Source: Nipponacmea schrenckii (lineage: Eukaryota; Mollusca; Gastropoda; Lottiidae). From it: DNA of 64,000 nt. The DNA is taken from the NCBI GenBank assembly GCA_030562195.1, contig JAUJPP010000003.1, positions 25,699,398 to 25,763,397 of the forward strand. Reading direction: 5' to 3'. Below are positions 48,601 to 58,000 of the stretch, in pieces (within the stretch, counting starts at the first letter, position 1; every line of letters starts with the position of its first letter). Made by a program: the position numbers and the translations under genes. Under the pieces are notes generated by a model that did not search any database, was not told where the DNA came from, and saw nothing but the letters and a program-made list of their open reading frames with translations.

Positions 48601-49318
48601 CTCCGATCACTCCAACTGATAACAAACCTGAAAAAAATGAAAAAAAAAACATTTTACAATTACGTCACCGAGGAGATTTATTCTTACTAATACATCTACT
48701 AATGAACCCTGATTATTTTAACGCAATTAATTTTGCATCTTAACTCTTACCTGTCACGCATATGTATTTCATTTTACAATATACCAATCTTCGCTGTAAT
48801 TGATTTTTCATATATATGAACACGAGTGTATTAGAAAAAATTTTCAAATTGGGAAGCAAATTATTCTACTGAAAGAATATTTCTTAGTTCTAATGACGCT
48901 TCAGTTTAAATTTTTAATACAAATTGATACTCCGGACGCTGTAATTTAACTAACTGCGTTTTACATCTTATTCAAACCAAGAGTTAATAGCAGTTGGGAA
49001 GAAGGACGTCGCGAACCGCTTTTACATTGACTTATAACCTTCTACACCTTCTGATACTTGCGTAGAAAAAAGGTACAAATACACATTGAGTTTTGAAATA
49101 TAAATTAGAATTCAAGGAACAATCTCACTGGGATTGACGTCGAAAAGGGGTTTTGGCAAGTGCAATATATTGCAATTAAGGCAATATTTTTAGAGATAAA
49201 TTCATACCATTTATAGAGTTTTTCTTCGCAAGTCGGTGTTAAATCGGTGACGAAAAGCCTATTAGAAACACCTACCTGATATGAAAAGAAAACCTCGAAA
49301 ATAAGTCATTTTATCCAT
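24321..49318 (-). CDS. Polycystin-1-like REJ/GAIN/PLAT 11-TM receptor-channel, 21 exons seen plus one missing
   Basis: Exons in gene order: 49276-49318, 45582-48627, 44856-45049, 43848-44018, 41208-41363, 40563-40687, 38505-38696, 37885-38007, 36593-36739, 36160-36256, 35468-35661, 34608-35060, 33227-33674, 32789-32961, 31828-32064, 31093-31263, (one not found), 29147-29867, 28247-28615, 27779-27953, 25904-27115, 24321-24697. Found exons total 8824 nt, about 2940 residues. All junctions have GT/AG and matching phase except across the gap. Domain order (PKD repeats, REJ, GAIN/GPS, TM1, PLAT, TM2-6, extracellular TOP domain, six-TM channel) is that of PKD1, PKD1L and PKDREJ proteins. The leucine-rich repeats of PKD1 are absent, so PKDREJ or PKD1L-type is more likely. 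Such proteins act as cell-surface receptors paired with PKD2-type channels; in sea urchin sperm REJ proteins bind egg jelly. Confidence 0.9.
24840..25735. repeat. 18-bp minisatellite, about 50 copies, last polycystin intron
   Basis: Unit AACAGAGATTAATAGTAA with frequent A/T variants (AAAAGT for AATAGT). It fills most of the intron between the channel exon and the last exon. The open frame of repeated NLCFTF-type hexamers is the repeat read in frame (18 is a multiple of 3). Confidence 0.95.
25904..27953 (-). CDS. Polycystin-like gene, TOP domain and PKD channel (exons 27779-27953, 25904-27115)
   Basis: Exon 27779-27953 carries the conserved NFRVGPPRLRQVRTK segment of the polycystin (TOP) domain. 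Exon 25904-27115 continues it (WIDRNTRAVFFEFTLYNVN) and encodes the six-helix channel: FCEIALLVYIIIYVIMIII, VVEITMMIVAIITIAMYA, the S4-like LRLIKALGHSKLTIKI, LAFYIITMLLSFSFAGLLLF, the pore loop FFYCLETLFTAVIGSPYF and WITILFFCSFVVLVGLTMQ NLFLAILLDVM. The exon ends at CCG G with GTAAGT, in phase with the last exon. Confidence 0.92.
27615..27830 (-). repeat. Triplicated exon 3' end with splice donor, polycystin gene
   Basis: The last ~50 bases of exon 27779-27953 plus ~25 bases of intron are repeated twice downstream in the intron (27699-27748 and 27615-27674), 81 and 74 bases apart. Each copy keeps AACTTYAGAGTTGGYCCTCC and an ACAAAGTAA(G/T)TT donor-like end. A further degenerate copy may lie at 27540-27600. 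Confidence 0.85.
28247..29867 (-). CDS. Polycystin-like gene, end of PLAT and TM2-TM6 (exons 29147-29867, 28247-28615)
   Basis: Begins with the end of PLAT (DFMCSDWLSVEDETIERMV), then hydrophobic helices CCYALLMLTMITNAMFF, YISFVSILITSLPIFLIILL, FAWLVVFIAAFVSTFFLILY, WLTSFFLSFIQSILL/VVLMAVIFAIFL and SLFLWFLLSISY, separated by basic loops. This is the PKD1-type membrane block before the channel. Confidence 0.85.
30829..31120 (-). repeat. Tandem copies of the PLAT exon 3' end with donor
   Basis: The exon end at 31093-31120 (coding strand ...GATGGCGTTCGAAAG|GT) recurs at 30953-31020 (frame still reading IRTLPDGVRK, then GTGCAT) and, more decayed, at 30831-30900. Periods are about 139 and 122 bases. 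The linking intron segments (GGGAGCCATGATAA) are shared too. Confidence 0.8.
31093..31263 (-). CDS. Polycystin-like gene, PLAT domain N-terminal half
   Basis: 57 codons with the PLAT/LH2 start: YYLVTVYTGLVRGAGT, SNISFNLSGERGDTGIRTL, SDGVRK. PLAT domains here sit just inside the membrane after TM1 and bind lipid or protein. The second half of the domain, expected to contain a WHDNSG-like motif, is not found downstream. This exon ends in phase 0 while the next found exon needs two bases, so an exon of length 2 modulo 3 is missing. Confidence 0.85.
31828..32064 (-). CDS. Polycystin-like gene, GPS region and first transmembrane helix
   Basis: With the preceding exons (33227-33674, 32789-32961) it forms the GAIN/GPS region: CATWDGVKEDWD and KCE, then TTCLCQNSDNQGLTASSFF and TPPNSIDF. 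Cys and Trp spacing and the FxPP end fit a GPS. The HL(S/T) cleavage tripeptide is absent. A single hydrophobic helix, QAAVLAAILVITVVAILAGL, is TM1, followed by HWRDSHDK on the cytoplasmic side. Confidence 0.85.
32113..32757. repeat. 51-bp minisatellite, about 12-13 copies
   Basis: Unit built from CTACAGTTGTTGTATTGAGC, ACTATTTTAACAG and TSGTATTTCTATATC; it fills the intron between exons 32789-32961 and 31828-32064. In the proximal part units alternate between CGT/TCGC and GGT/TCAC variants, giving a 102-bp higher-order unit. The plus-strand open frame across it is an artefact. Confidence 0.93.
33806..33874. repeat. Short perfect foldback (19-bp arms)
   Basis: TCCTATTAAGAGACCACCC and its perfect inverse flank 31 bases that contain a second TGGTCTCTT. 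The element lies 130 bases upstream of the acceptor of exon 33227-33674. Probably a small MITE. Confidence 0.7.
34608..35060 (-). CDS. Polycystin-like gene, exon with Gly/Ser/Thr repeat tract
   Basis: 151 codons from the long alpha-helical/GAIN part before the GPS. It contains a low-complexity run of GSTG/GQTGS/SPGD units (genomic about 34690-34865), encoded by a degenerate tandem repeat, then an acidic stretch (DDIVEENDDDKS). The flanking exons (35468-35661, 36160-36256, 36593-36739, 37885-38007, 38505-38696) are short, in phase and encode helix-rich sequence without recognisable motifs. Confidence 0.85.
37019..37790 (+). mobile_element. 'pearl'-like element, copy B
   Basis: Starts ATACGCCCACATGAAATGGG, then CCGTCCGTCGGTCCGTCCGT (ACGG-type microsatellite). 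Tandem core repeats follow, each with TCGTAAACACTCTA, GATGAA(A)CTTG, GATGAACCCTATTGAAAA and ATTGCCCTTG. It ends CAGTGGGCGTATATTACC, TTGCCTGGCAAGCTATCTTT (hairpin). In a polycystin intron, opposite to transcription. Confidence 0.75.
39031..40474 (+). mobile_element. 'pearl'-like element, copy C
   Basis: Same termini and microsatellite as copy B, but about twice as long because it has more core repeats (about seven, each roughly 180 bases, progressively diverged). Lies one exon pair upstream in the same gene (intron 38697-40562), same orientation as copy B. Confidence 0.75.
40563..45049 (-). CDS. Polycystin-like gene, REJ module exons (44856-45049, 43848-44018, 41208-41363, 40563-40687)
   Basis: Four short exons continue the REJ domain. 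Key segments are PYDGVCEFNTLTG joined to YATVTKFQVICSGWKDE, which match the conserved REJ pattern (G-x-C ... C-S-G-W), and the Cys pair FLQPCDERDSYNCD. The introns hold a diverged MITE (44470-44805) and the ~2.3 kb, 23-bp minisatellite (41563-43856). Confidence 0.85.
41563..43856. repeat. ~23-bp minisatellite, about 100 copies, matching the adjacent splice donor
   Basis: Unit GAGTGTTGTATTTTCCTATTAAA. It ends at the donor of REJ exon 43848-44018, whose own boundary reads (plus strand) GAGTGTTGTATTTACCTGTT, a one- or two-base variant of the unit. Units at about 41705 and 41855 contain TTTACCTATTAAAG, which restores a GT donor on the coding strand. Part of the array (about 42175-42500) is irregular with homopolymer runs. 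Confidence 0.95.
44470..44805. mobile_element. Diverged copy of the 18541/53617 MITE family
   Basis: Shares, inverted, TTACCTGGTGTCA, ACAGAATCCC and AATAATTACTTAGTTTA with the other copies. Outer ends are decayed. In a polycystin intron. Confidence 0.55.
45582..48627 (-). CDS. Polycystin-like gene, 3 kb exon: PKD-type repeats and start of REJ module
   Basis: Encodes residues about 15-1029 without interruption. Several PKD-like beta-sandwich repeats are visible from their (D/Y)(F/Y)G(D/E)G ... G-x-Y/F pattern: VDYGDSISV, IDFGEGTIL followed by APGTYIVSFSASN, CTYDFDDGITV, and IDWGDGAPV followed by KSGVFKPVI. Many N-x-S/T sequons indicate an extracellular, glycosylated protein. From about residue 780 (FSVCFDSSRMFDRVYA) the REJ module starts. 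The acceptor at 48628 gives phase 2, matched by the signal-peptide exon. Confidence 0.9.
49276..49318 (-). CDS. Polycystin-like gene, first coding exon (signal peptide)
   Basis: Fourteen codons plus one base, reading MDKMTYFRGFLFIS and then a GTAGG donor. Joined to the next exon it yields a hydrophobic stretch (FLFISGLLSVGVIG) typical of a signal peptide, fitting an extracellular N-terminus. A second ATG, followed by a phase-matched donor, exists at 48751-48772 but encodes no hydrophobic segment. Confidence 0.65.
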
Positions 49319-51018
49319 TTCTGACACTCTCTTCACATTACCACCTTCATGATAGAAATACTGTAAGATATTGAACCATTCCTTTTAACTAGAATAATGT
49401 TGAATATTTAATACAAAATTGTTTGTGTCGAATATAATACTAGAAACAATGGGAAACCTCGAGAGAGACGAAGTCAAGATGAAACTTTTGGGTCGTTAAT
49501 CGCATCAATAAAAACGGTCATCAATTATAAACATACATTTTCAGTTTGTTTATCTTTTAAAAAATAACGTTATAAAGCACTACAACCCCAGATAATATCT
49601 GCATCTTCGAGATTTCCATATTTGGTTTAAAGATGCATTTTCGCATTGTATAAGGTACAAAGGAATCAAACTAATTGATAAATCAGTGTTTCTCATGAAT
49701 ATTCCACGTATTCAAACCATATGTGGGCGTTTAAAGGCTTGGGTAGTTCAAAGAAATTATTCGCTATTCGAAACGTTATTTTTGATCGGGCAATCAAAGA
49801 AAGATATTAAGATATGAATGGCATTTTGAGATCGAACGATGTGGAACGAGTAAAATTTCCTTCGTTATTATGCTTAGGGACTTATGTGACAAAAGAGTAT
49901 TTTTCCCGATCATTAGAATATCTCTACTATCGATTGAAGAAAGTATGTAACATGAAAGTAAGAAACGCATGTCATAATTACAGCATTCCTAATTTTCTTT
50001 GTATATTCCATAATTACTCTAGTAGCTTAGAGACATGGGCCTTGATGAGACCCTACTAATGAAATTTGTACTCTTCAGGGAGATTGTCGCTACTGGGCAA
50101 CATTCCTTCCACAGTCTCCCTCTAGAATACAAATTGTACGAAACGCGTTTGAGCGAAACACGGATTTTCTAAAGAGGAAGATTCCTAAACTCTTTAATAT
50201 ACTCTGGTAGCATAATTAAATACTGTATATTACCCCGGGCGTCAGTTATACGCCTCAACTCACCAAAAAGTTTCTGCAATTAGTTATGTTTTCCACCGTA
50301 ACAAGATGTCCTAGAGACCTTGTTATTGACAATGAAGATAATTTCAAGCTTCTAAACGCCAATCCTCTATAAGTAATATTTAATAATTTAGAGGATGGTC
50401 CCCGGACTCTTGAATCAAATAAAAAGGAAATAGTTTGAAGTTTCATAATTATTGTCGAAGTCGTTGTTCCATAACCGTTAAATTGCCAATTATTGAACTG
50501 ATATGATAGCATATAATTGTGTAGCACCTTGAGGATAAGACAGTTACCCACATAAAAGGATTCGACAGAATGTATTACATTTTAAAAATGACTTTAAGTC
50601 TGACTTATATTTAGATTCGCGCCCTTGCTCTATTCTTCTGCTTCAACCTTAATGACTTACTTTATGGAACAGACAATCCAGAGAGAATCCTTAAAAAATA
50701 TTTACCGAAGTTCACACTTTCTCTTCCTAAGTAATCGCTTTTAATTTTCCCATAAGAGAGAACGTGTGTGTTTTATAAACTTCTTAAGATTCTCAAAATA
50801 TATAGTAATTTTTAAAACATGTTGTATAGGTCTTTACATTTTTTCTTTCGAGTTTTAACTATTGGGATGTCTTTAATTTTTTTGCTGTATTTGGAAAGGG
50901 GTTATTGTTCTCCAATCCTATTCAAATGTATATTTTGAATAAAATATCGTTTTAAAAAAAAGTCTGACTTCAATGATTTGTTGGAACATTGTGTTCTTAT
51001 TTTATTCAGAGATACACA

Positions 51019-51192
51019 TCATATCGTAACTCTTGCATCGCAATCAAATTCATATCGTGACTCTTGTTTCATGAACGAATCATATCGTGACTCCTGTTTC
51101 ATGAACAAATCATATCGTAGCTCCTGTTTCATGAACAAATCATATCGTAGCTCCTGTTTCATGAACAAATCATATCGTGACCCGTGTTTCGC
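51019..51192. repeat. 30-bp tandem array, about 6 copies
   Basis: Unit TCATATCGTGACTCCTGTTT + CATGAACAAA. The first unit is diverged, the central four nearly identical. Since 30 is a multiple of 3, both strands stay open across it. From 51280 to 51460 CACGATATGAT and ATCGTGAT-type motifs continue in scattered, quasi-palindromic form. Confidence 0.9.
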
Positions 51193-52103
51193 TTGAAGTA
51201 TCGCATCATGATCATTGCATCGTATTTCTTCTTTTGAAATAGTGTACGGTATCTCCAATCAACTCTCGATATGTATAACGAAACAACAGCCACGATGCGA
51301 TACTATCGCGATACTAGGGTCATAATACGCTACGTATAGAGATACAAGGTTCACGTTATGATTTTTATCGCGAAACAAGGGTCATGATATGATTGATATC
51401 GTGGTGCAAAGGTCACGATATGATACTATCGTGATAAGAGTCACGATATGATTGTTGACGCCATGCCAATGTCAAGGAAGTCTAGGAAAAGATATAGATG
51501 TGAACTACGTTCACCATACGTAGAACCGCAAGCAACTGGTGCACAAAAAAGACTCCAAAGGAGTACATAGTTAATTCCTGTCGTGGATGACTGTCTTGTC
51601 TCGATATATTAAATTCTTAAACCAGTCCGAATAATAAAGTAACACGCGGTATGCTCTTGACAAAATTTAACACAATTGGTTCAACAATTTTATTTACTTT
51701 CTTGGGTTATCATCTTTTGAATTACCTAATCCACGACTATCAGTTTGAGAGAACTCATTATCATGGTGACCCACTTCATCTTCAACTCTCTTGGCCAAGA
51801 TACATGGTTTTGCATTCGTTGACATATATTATTAGTGGGGTATCAAAAAGCTCTTCAATAACTTCAATCTGACAGAAGAAGTAGTCCTTACTAAATTTTA
51901 GTGTTAGGTATCGCTAATCAGCTTAATATACATATCAGAGGTATTCTGTCGTTGATTTTTCAATCCAGATAAGTCCATTGATGAAAATAGTATCATTATG
52001 GCCAAGTTGGAATTTTAATGTTATTTATCATAAAGTTTAAAATCACACATAAAGTTTGCTTTATTAGACTAAAACAAATGTTCAGTTTGAAACACTAGCA
52101 TAT

Positions 52104-52990
52104 ATTGTACTCTACTATAAAACTCACTGGATCACGAAAATGTGTTGAAGTTACTTGTTATTCATAAGATGATTTTAACCCTTTTTCACACCCCTCTCTG
52201 ATCGTGGGAAGGGGGGGGGGGGTCATAAGATAAGGAGTTGGTCCGGCTATGGATCTTCCACAACGTTCACATTTTTAATCATTTTACATTTGAAGAATTA
52301 GTGTCATGTGAAACTTTCTTAGCTGGGAGCAAAAAACACTTATCACTAAGGCGGAACGGCGCCTTTGTTACTGCTACTGGCACTAATAGACACTAAAAAT
52401 ATCATGATAGAACCATCGAACAATAGGCAAATCGGGTGTAAAAAAAACAATGATAAAACCTTAAAGAAATAATTTACATTACTTTTCCTGATAGCTGTCA
52501 TTTTTTCTTTATCGGTTTTGTCATAACAACCTACAATAAAGTCACGGACCTATTTTAGTAAAAAAAATTTATAAACATATTATATATTGTACTTATTATT
52601 CCAACTCAGGGGGAAATTCACGAAAATGTGTTAAAGACTTGTTATTCAAAGGATATTTATAACCTTTTTAAACACCACTCTTGATTTATTAGGGATCGAT
52701 AAGAGTTGGTCCGCTATGTTTCATAAACATTTTTAATCATTACTCTGAAAATTAGGCAGTAAACTTTCTTATACAAAAAACATTTCACTAGGCGGAACCG
52801 TTTGTACGCTACTGGCTAAAGACACTAAAAATATCATGTGAACCATCGACAAGAAATCGGTTAAAAAAAAATGAAAAACCTTAAAGAATATTTAATTACG
52901 TTTCCCTGATAGTTCATTTTTTCTTTAATGGGTTTTGTCTAGACAATAAATAAAGTCACCGAAAATATGTAAAAAATTTAACTATAATTT
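52104..52990. repeat. ~460-bp tandem duplication, second copy full of small deletions
   Basis: 52104-52590 and 52591-52990 align along their length (CACGAAAATGTGTT, GACACTAAAAATATCATG, CATTTTTTCTTTA shared). The second copy lacks many 1-4 base pieces. Confidence 0.8.
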
Positions 52991-53616
52991 TTGAATTATT
53001 ATTCCAACTACACGGGACAAGTCACTGTGATTTCTTGAGACTCTATATACAAAGGTATACAGTCAAACTTGTATTAAGCAAACAGTTATAATAATGTTAA
53101 CACTTGGGCTTATTGTTAAGAAACTTTTGTCGAGGACTCTGATAGGCAGTATTTTCTGTCATACAATTAAAACAGTGCTCTGTATCTGTGAAACGGTAAA
53201 CGAAATGTAACAGTGCGCTCTATCTGCGAAACGGTAAAACGAAATGTACCTCTTAATTTCAAGGTATAAGACGTAGTTCTGTATAATTCGGCATTGTGAA
53301 GATGGTTTTTAACAACGTTCAAATTAGTTTGTAGATTTAATTGTAAATAAGGGAGGTATAGATTTTGAAATATTAGGTTATAATTCGTTTATTTTTAGGA
53401 TGTAAGGTACTTAAAGAAAATGGTTATTATGACCAGTATAAAGATTTTTCAACACGCGTTTGTAGACCTACGCCCCTTTTGAAAGCTTCTACCTTTAAAA
53501 GTTTTCAAAACGATACGAATATATTATAAGGTCATCCATTCATTGACAACAAAGGGCCTATTTGGTATATATGACGCTTGTGGTGCGATTTGGGTTTTTT
53601 TTTTTTGCACTTCTTT

Positions 53617-53882
53617 AAAGGGATAATAGGACTTATAGGCAATAAATAACATAAAAAAAATAAATAAATATCCAAAAAGGTAAGAAATTATCCATAAAGA
53701 TGCATTTGATTATTGAATAATTGATTAAGCGTTTTTCAAAAATGATTTAGTTTTCCAGAATTTAAGGGATTCTGTTACTTTATGACACCAGGTAAGTTCA
53801 CTGATGAATATATACTCGAATTGAACATACTTGAAAACTAAAATTTTTTATGTTCATGCTAAGACACAGTATCCCTTTAAAG
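53617..53882. mobile_element. MITE, most complete copy of the family
   Basis: Bounded by CTTTAAAGGGATA (about 53613-53626) and its inverse TATCCCTTTAAAG (to 53882). Contains GATTCTGTTACTTTATGACA, CCAGGTAAGTTCACTGATGA and TTATGTTCATGCTAAGACAC. No coding capacity. Confidence 0.7.
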
Positions 53883-54284
53883 TAAATTTCAAGAAAAAGT
53901 ACATTGGTAAAACTCTATGACAAATCTTTTTAAATAAGTTTTTTTTTTGTTTTATTGTAACATTTGAAATTAACAAATTAAGTCTCTTGTAAACCAGCAA
54001 ATTAAAATAGAGTACTAAGCGTGTCATGCGTTAATATTAATGTAGTGTTTGTAAGGTTAATCGCCGGTATGAAAAAATTAGTTTTAAAGCCATATGGTTG
54101 AATAAAATTTTGCATTATCAATTGATCAAATTGTCCTTCATGCTAATAAAAGGTTATCTTCAATCTATCAATAACAGACAATTAGAAAATTTGAACATCA
54201 TTCGAACATTATTTTATGTTCTAGATGCTCGATACAGTTTCAGATATATTTCCCACTCAGGAAAATTGGCAATACTTGTTTTGC

Positions 54285-54420
54285 AAATTTGGGTGACAGC
54301 AATCTGATATCAACCTGACTCTGAGATCGCTGGTTCGAAGCCCGTTCGGGTCCCAGCCAATTTTCAGCAATGGAATCTGTGCTATACCAAGAAAGTGTTA
54401 TAACAATACGAAAAAAATAT
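54285..54420 (+). mobile_element. tRNA-related SINE fragment (putative)
   Basis: GGTTCGAAGCCCG (about 54332) fits the Pol III B-box (GGTTCGANNCC) and is followed by a non-tRNA tail (CCAGCCAATTTTCAGCAATG, GCTATACCAAGAAAGTG). No convincing A-box or cloverleaf, so a tRNA-derived SINE remnant is likelier than a tRNA gene. Confidence 0.4.
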
Positions 54421-55012
54421 TGTTGCAACACCACCTTCTAAATGACATCGTATCATCTCACCTATCTTATCGTTCAGAAAAGTTCATTACAGACGAACAG
54501 GGTGCGAGATATTAATATGGATAGTGTCAGGTGCAGAAGCCAAAGTACGAGATTTGACGACCAAACCACGCCCACTTCGTCACACTTCACAGAGGTGTAT
54601 TTAAAGCTAAATAGTATCCAATCAAATTTAACCCTAGAATTCTTCTATGGAATATCAGCCAATCAAAATGTTCAAAAAATTGTTCTCATTTCCACGCTTA
54701 CAAAACGTGAAGCTTAGTTTTATACGGGTTATTAAGACAATATCAAACCCCATATTCGAGATACAATGTGAAGGGGAGTGCTTAATACAGTTGAAAAAAA
54801 GCTTGTAAAATAAATAGACAGTTACATCCCTTTAAAATATTACAAGTTACTCTTTATTCTAATGATTATCAAGTCTTATCTTATATTTTAAACAACGAGG
54901 GCAGAATACTCGTGTCCCATTCACAAAATTTACTTAGTCTACAAGGACTGGCTGACATTTGTGGGAATCTTTCATTTTAAATTGTGGTTTAGTGCTCTAT
55001 ATTTTCAATAAA

Positions 55013-58000
55013 ATGACTGAGAGGAAATACAGTTTTGAAACTGGGGAGAAGAATTCTTTTCATATTATAGACTATGTTATATTTGCTGCTACTTTAATCA
55101 TCTCGGCATCTATTGGAATATTTTATGCAGTCAAAGACAGAAAAAAACAAAATGTGAAAGAATTTTTACTGGCTGGGGGCAAGATGCCTATACTTCCAGT
55201 AGCACTGTCACTTCTAGCGACTTTCATGTCAGCTATAACTTTATTAGGAACACCAGCTGAGATATACAACTTTACAACTGTTTATTTATATATAGGATTT
55301 GGATATATTATAACTATGGTTTTAACAGCCCATGTTTATATTCCCATTTTCTATAACCTCCAGATTACCAGCTGTTTCGAGGTAAGGACCAACAAAACAG
55401 TAGCTCAATGTGCCAAGCTGTCGCCTTCTGATACCCCCGTAATTTGTTTATCATAAAACATACTCTGTTTGAACCGTCACCATCAGACATTGGTATAATG
55501 CGTCGAAACGATAAACTAAATTGGATATAATATATTGTGCAACAATCATAGCATGGCTTGAAAATTTCGATTATCTGCATTCGACAAACCATTATAATAC
55601 AATGGCATAGTTTTCTTATTCTATTGAACAAACTCACCATGTCCACCGTCGTTTTAAGACGCTCAACATGGTTCTTTGTCGAACCGTTATTATATTACAT
55701 TAGCATATCCGTGCCGATGATATAATAAATTATCATAACTAAATTTTATTTTGATTTGTCTCTACAGTACGCTGGTGACACTACATCTTCATATCATATT
55801 AACAAGCTTAGTCTTATACCTTGACTGCAATAGCCACATTTCAAATATGGTGATTTGGTTGGATTCTATTTTAGCGAATACAGACAAACAGGGGTCTCTG
55901 TGAACCATAAGCCATAATATTGACAGTCTTACTATCGAGGGCTCAGATTAGTTGTAAAAGGGTGTGGTTAAAAGTGTACATCTGGTTTAAAGGGTCTGAA
56001 ATGGTTAAAATTGTTTCATAAGACGACGGTGCAGACAAAACGAATTTTTTTTCAGTCCAAGTCATGCCTTAGACTCACGATCTTCACAATGTCAAATTAT
56101 TGCGACTTTGGTCTAATAGGGAATATATCGATTGATTTGTTTGTACACCAGCGAATAAGATATACGTATACAGTAAAAATTTCTGGTTTGAGATATACTT
56201 AAATGAATTGTGCAATTTTCGTATATTTCTAGTTCTTCATTTACACATATTCAAAACCCAAATCAATGGTGAACGATGGACTAACAACGTAGCAAATTAT
56301 CAAAGATTATTGTTAAAGAAGGCAATTGCATTAGGACAAACCGGAAGTGGTTCTTGGTTCCCATATTTTTCTTCCTTGCTTCCGCTTCTTTTTCTATTTT
56401 TTCTTTCTGTAATGCAATTTGTTCCTTTTTTGCAGTATTTTGAATTACGGTTTAACAAAATTGTTCGGACTATTTGCACCATTATATACATCATTCAAAT
56501 GGTAAGGATTTTATTAAAGATATATTACTTTACCAGTAGATAGAGCTCTTTGTCCATTACCCATAGTACTTTTTAAAATTGAAGCAACAGTAATCTTCAC
56601 TAATAATTCTAGTAGAACCAGCTGTAAATGGGTACGGATAATCCGGGGAATGTCAGTACCATAATGGTAGAAAGGATCATTAACTTTGAGCATTATTTGT
56701 TATCCCTGTAAAAAATTAGGCGTCGTACCTTACAATTTTCAACTCTAAGTTAAAATAAATATTGGATTTGACATTTCTAGAGAGATTATTATCTTTTCAG
56801 AAAAATTATCTTAAAATTTGTTTATAATTTATTTAGACAATCTATATGGGAATAGTTTTATACGGACCATCCTTGGCCATCAACGCAGGTAAGCTGCAAA
56901 ATATGTGATCTTGATATATCCATACGGTCCGACTAGAAAGCACAAACAAAAGCAGAAAAGCACACTTATTGGTTAACTTTTTTTTTTTACATAGGTCCAT
57001 ACACAAGGACATGGTTTTGTCTAACATTCAGCCCATAGAGACAAACATATAGTCTTAATTATACATGGGTCAGAATTAGGTTCAATACACACGTACATGG
57101 TCCTGTCTAACATTCAGCCCATAGAGACAAACACGGGCTCTTTATTTTACATGGGTCAGAATTAGGTCCAATACACAAGGACATGGTCCTGTCTAACATT
57201 CAGCCCATAGAGACAAACATAGACTCTTTATTTTACATGGGTCAGAATTAGGTCCAATACACAAGGACATGGTCCTTTCTAACATTCAGCTCATGCTTTT
57301 AGAAACAATCACAAGCTCTTTATTTTACATGGGTCAGACATGGTTTTGTTAAACATTCAGTCCATGCGGGCAATACAATGAATGATAGAAAAAAAAATGA
57401 AAGCAAAAATACACATATTTTTCGATGTTCACTTGTTTATTGATATATTGGTTTCAGTGACTGGCTTATCTCTCTGGGGAGCAATTTTTGCGGTTGGTAT
57501 TGTATGTATATTCTACACAACAATGGTAGGTATTGATTCCCAGCTATCAATGTAATGTATCATTCTGATGTTAGACACAATACAATCATATATATTGTTA
57601 ATCATACTCTAACAATACAAGGAAATTATATACAAGATTTTCATACTTTGGGCACAATATTAGGTTGTCCTGACTTTATTTTTCACGTTAAAGAGATTGT
57701 AAAGGGTTGACAAAATCTATCATTCTAATTAGGATTGCAAAGGAGTGCCATGTTTCCTAAAATGTGTATGTTTAACTTGCACACTGATAGCCATATCACC
57801 ATTCAATCCGTGGTTCATACAATTCCACTAAGTGGTTGACCACGTTATTGACACAAGACCCCCCCCCCCCCTCCTACTCCCTTCCACCATCTTATGACTT
57901 ATAGAAACGGGACTTGATAAAAATTTTGTACATGGTTTATTTGTCCAACCATTTAGTTTGTGACGTTCTTACATAAAAATCTGTCTTTTTACATTACAAT

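Larger units (their letters stand above)
49319..55012. other. 5.7 kb divergent intergenic region, polycystin to SLC5
   Basis: Contains the start regions of both genes; no other gene recognised. Holds a 30-bp array (51019-51192) followed by degenerate related sequence to about 51460, a ~460-bp tandem duplication (52104-52990), a MITE (53617-53882) and a SINE-like segment (about 54285-54420). Short open frames (for example 49814-50059, 51651-51872) have no protein features and are not called. Confidence 0.6.

Noticed and set aside
51019..51192. CRISPR-like regular array
   Set aside because: Units are contiguous with no unique spacers, in a eukaryotic genome; a plain tandem repeat.
54330..54362. 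tRNA gene
   Set aside because: Only a B-box and partial T-arm; no A-box, anticodon arm or acceptor pairing could be built.
54959..55012. Upstream extension of the SLC5 protein
   Set aside because: It starts at a TTG; the first ATG (55013) gives the usual short cytoplasmic N-terminus.
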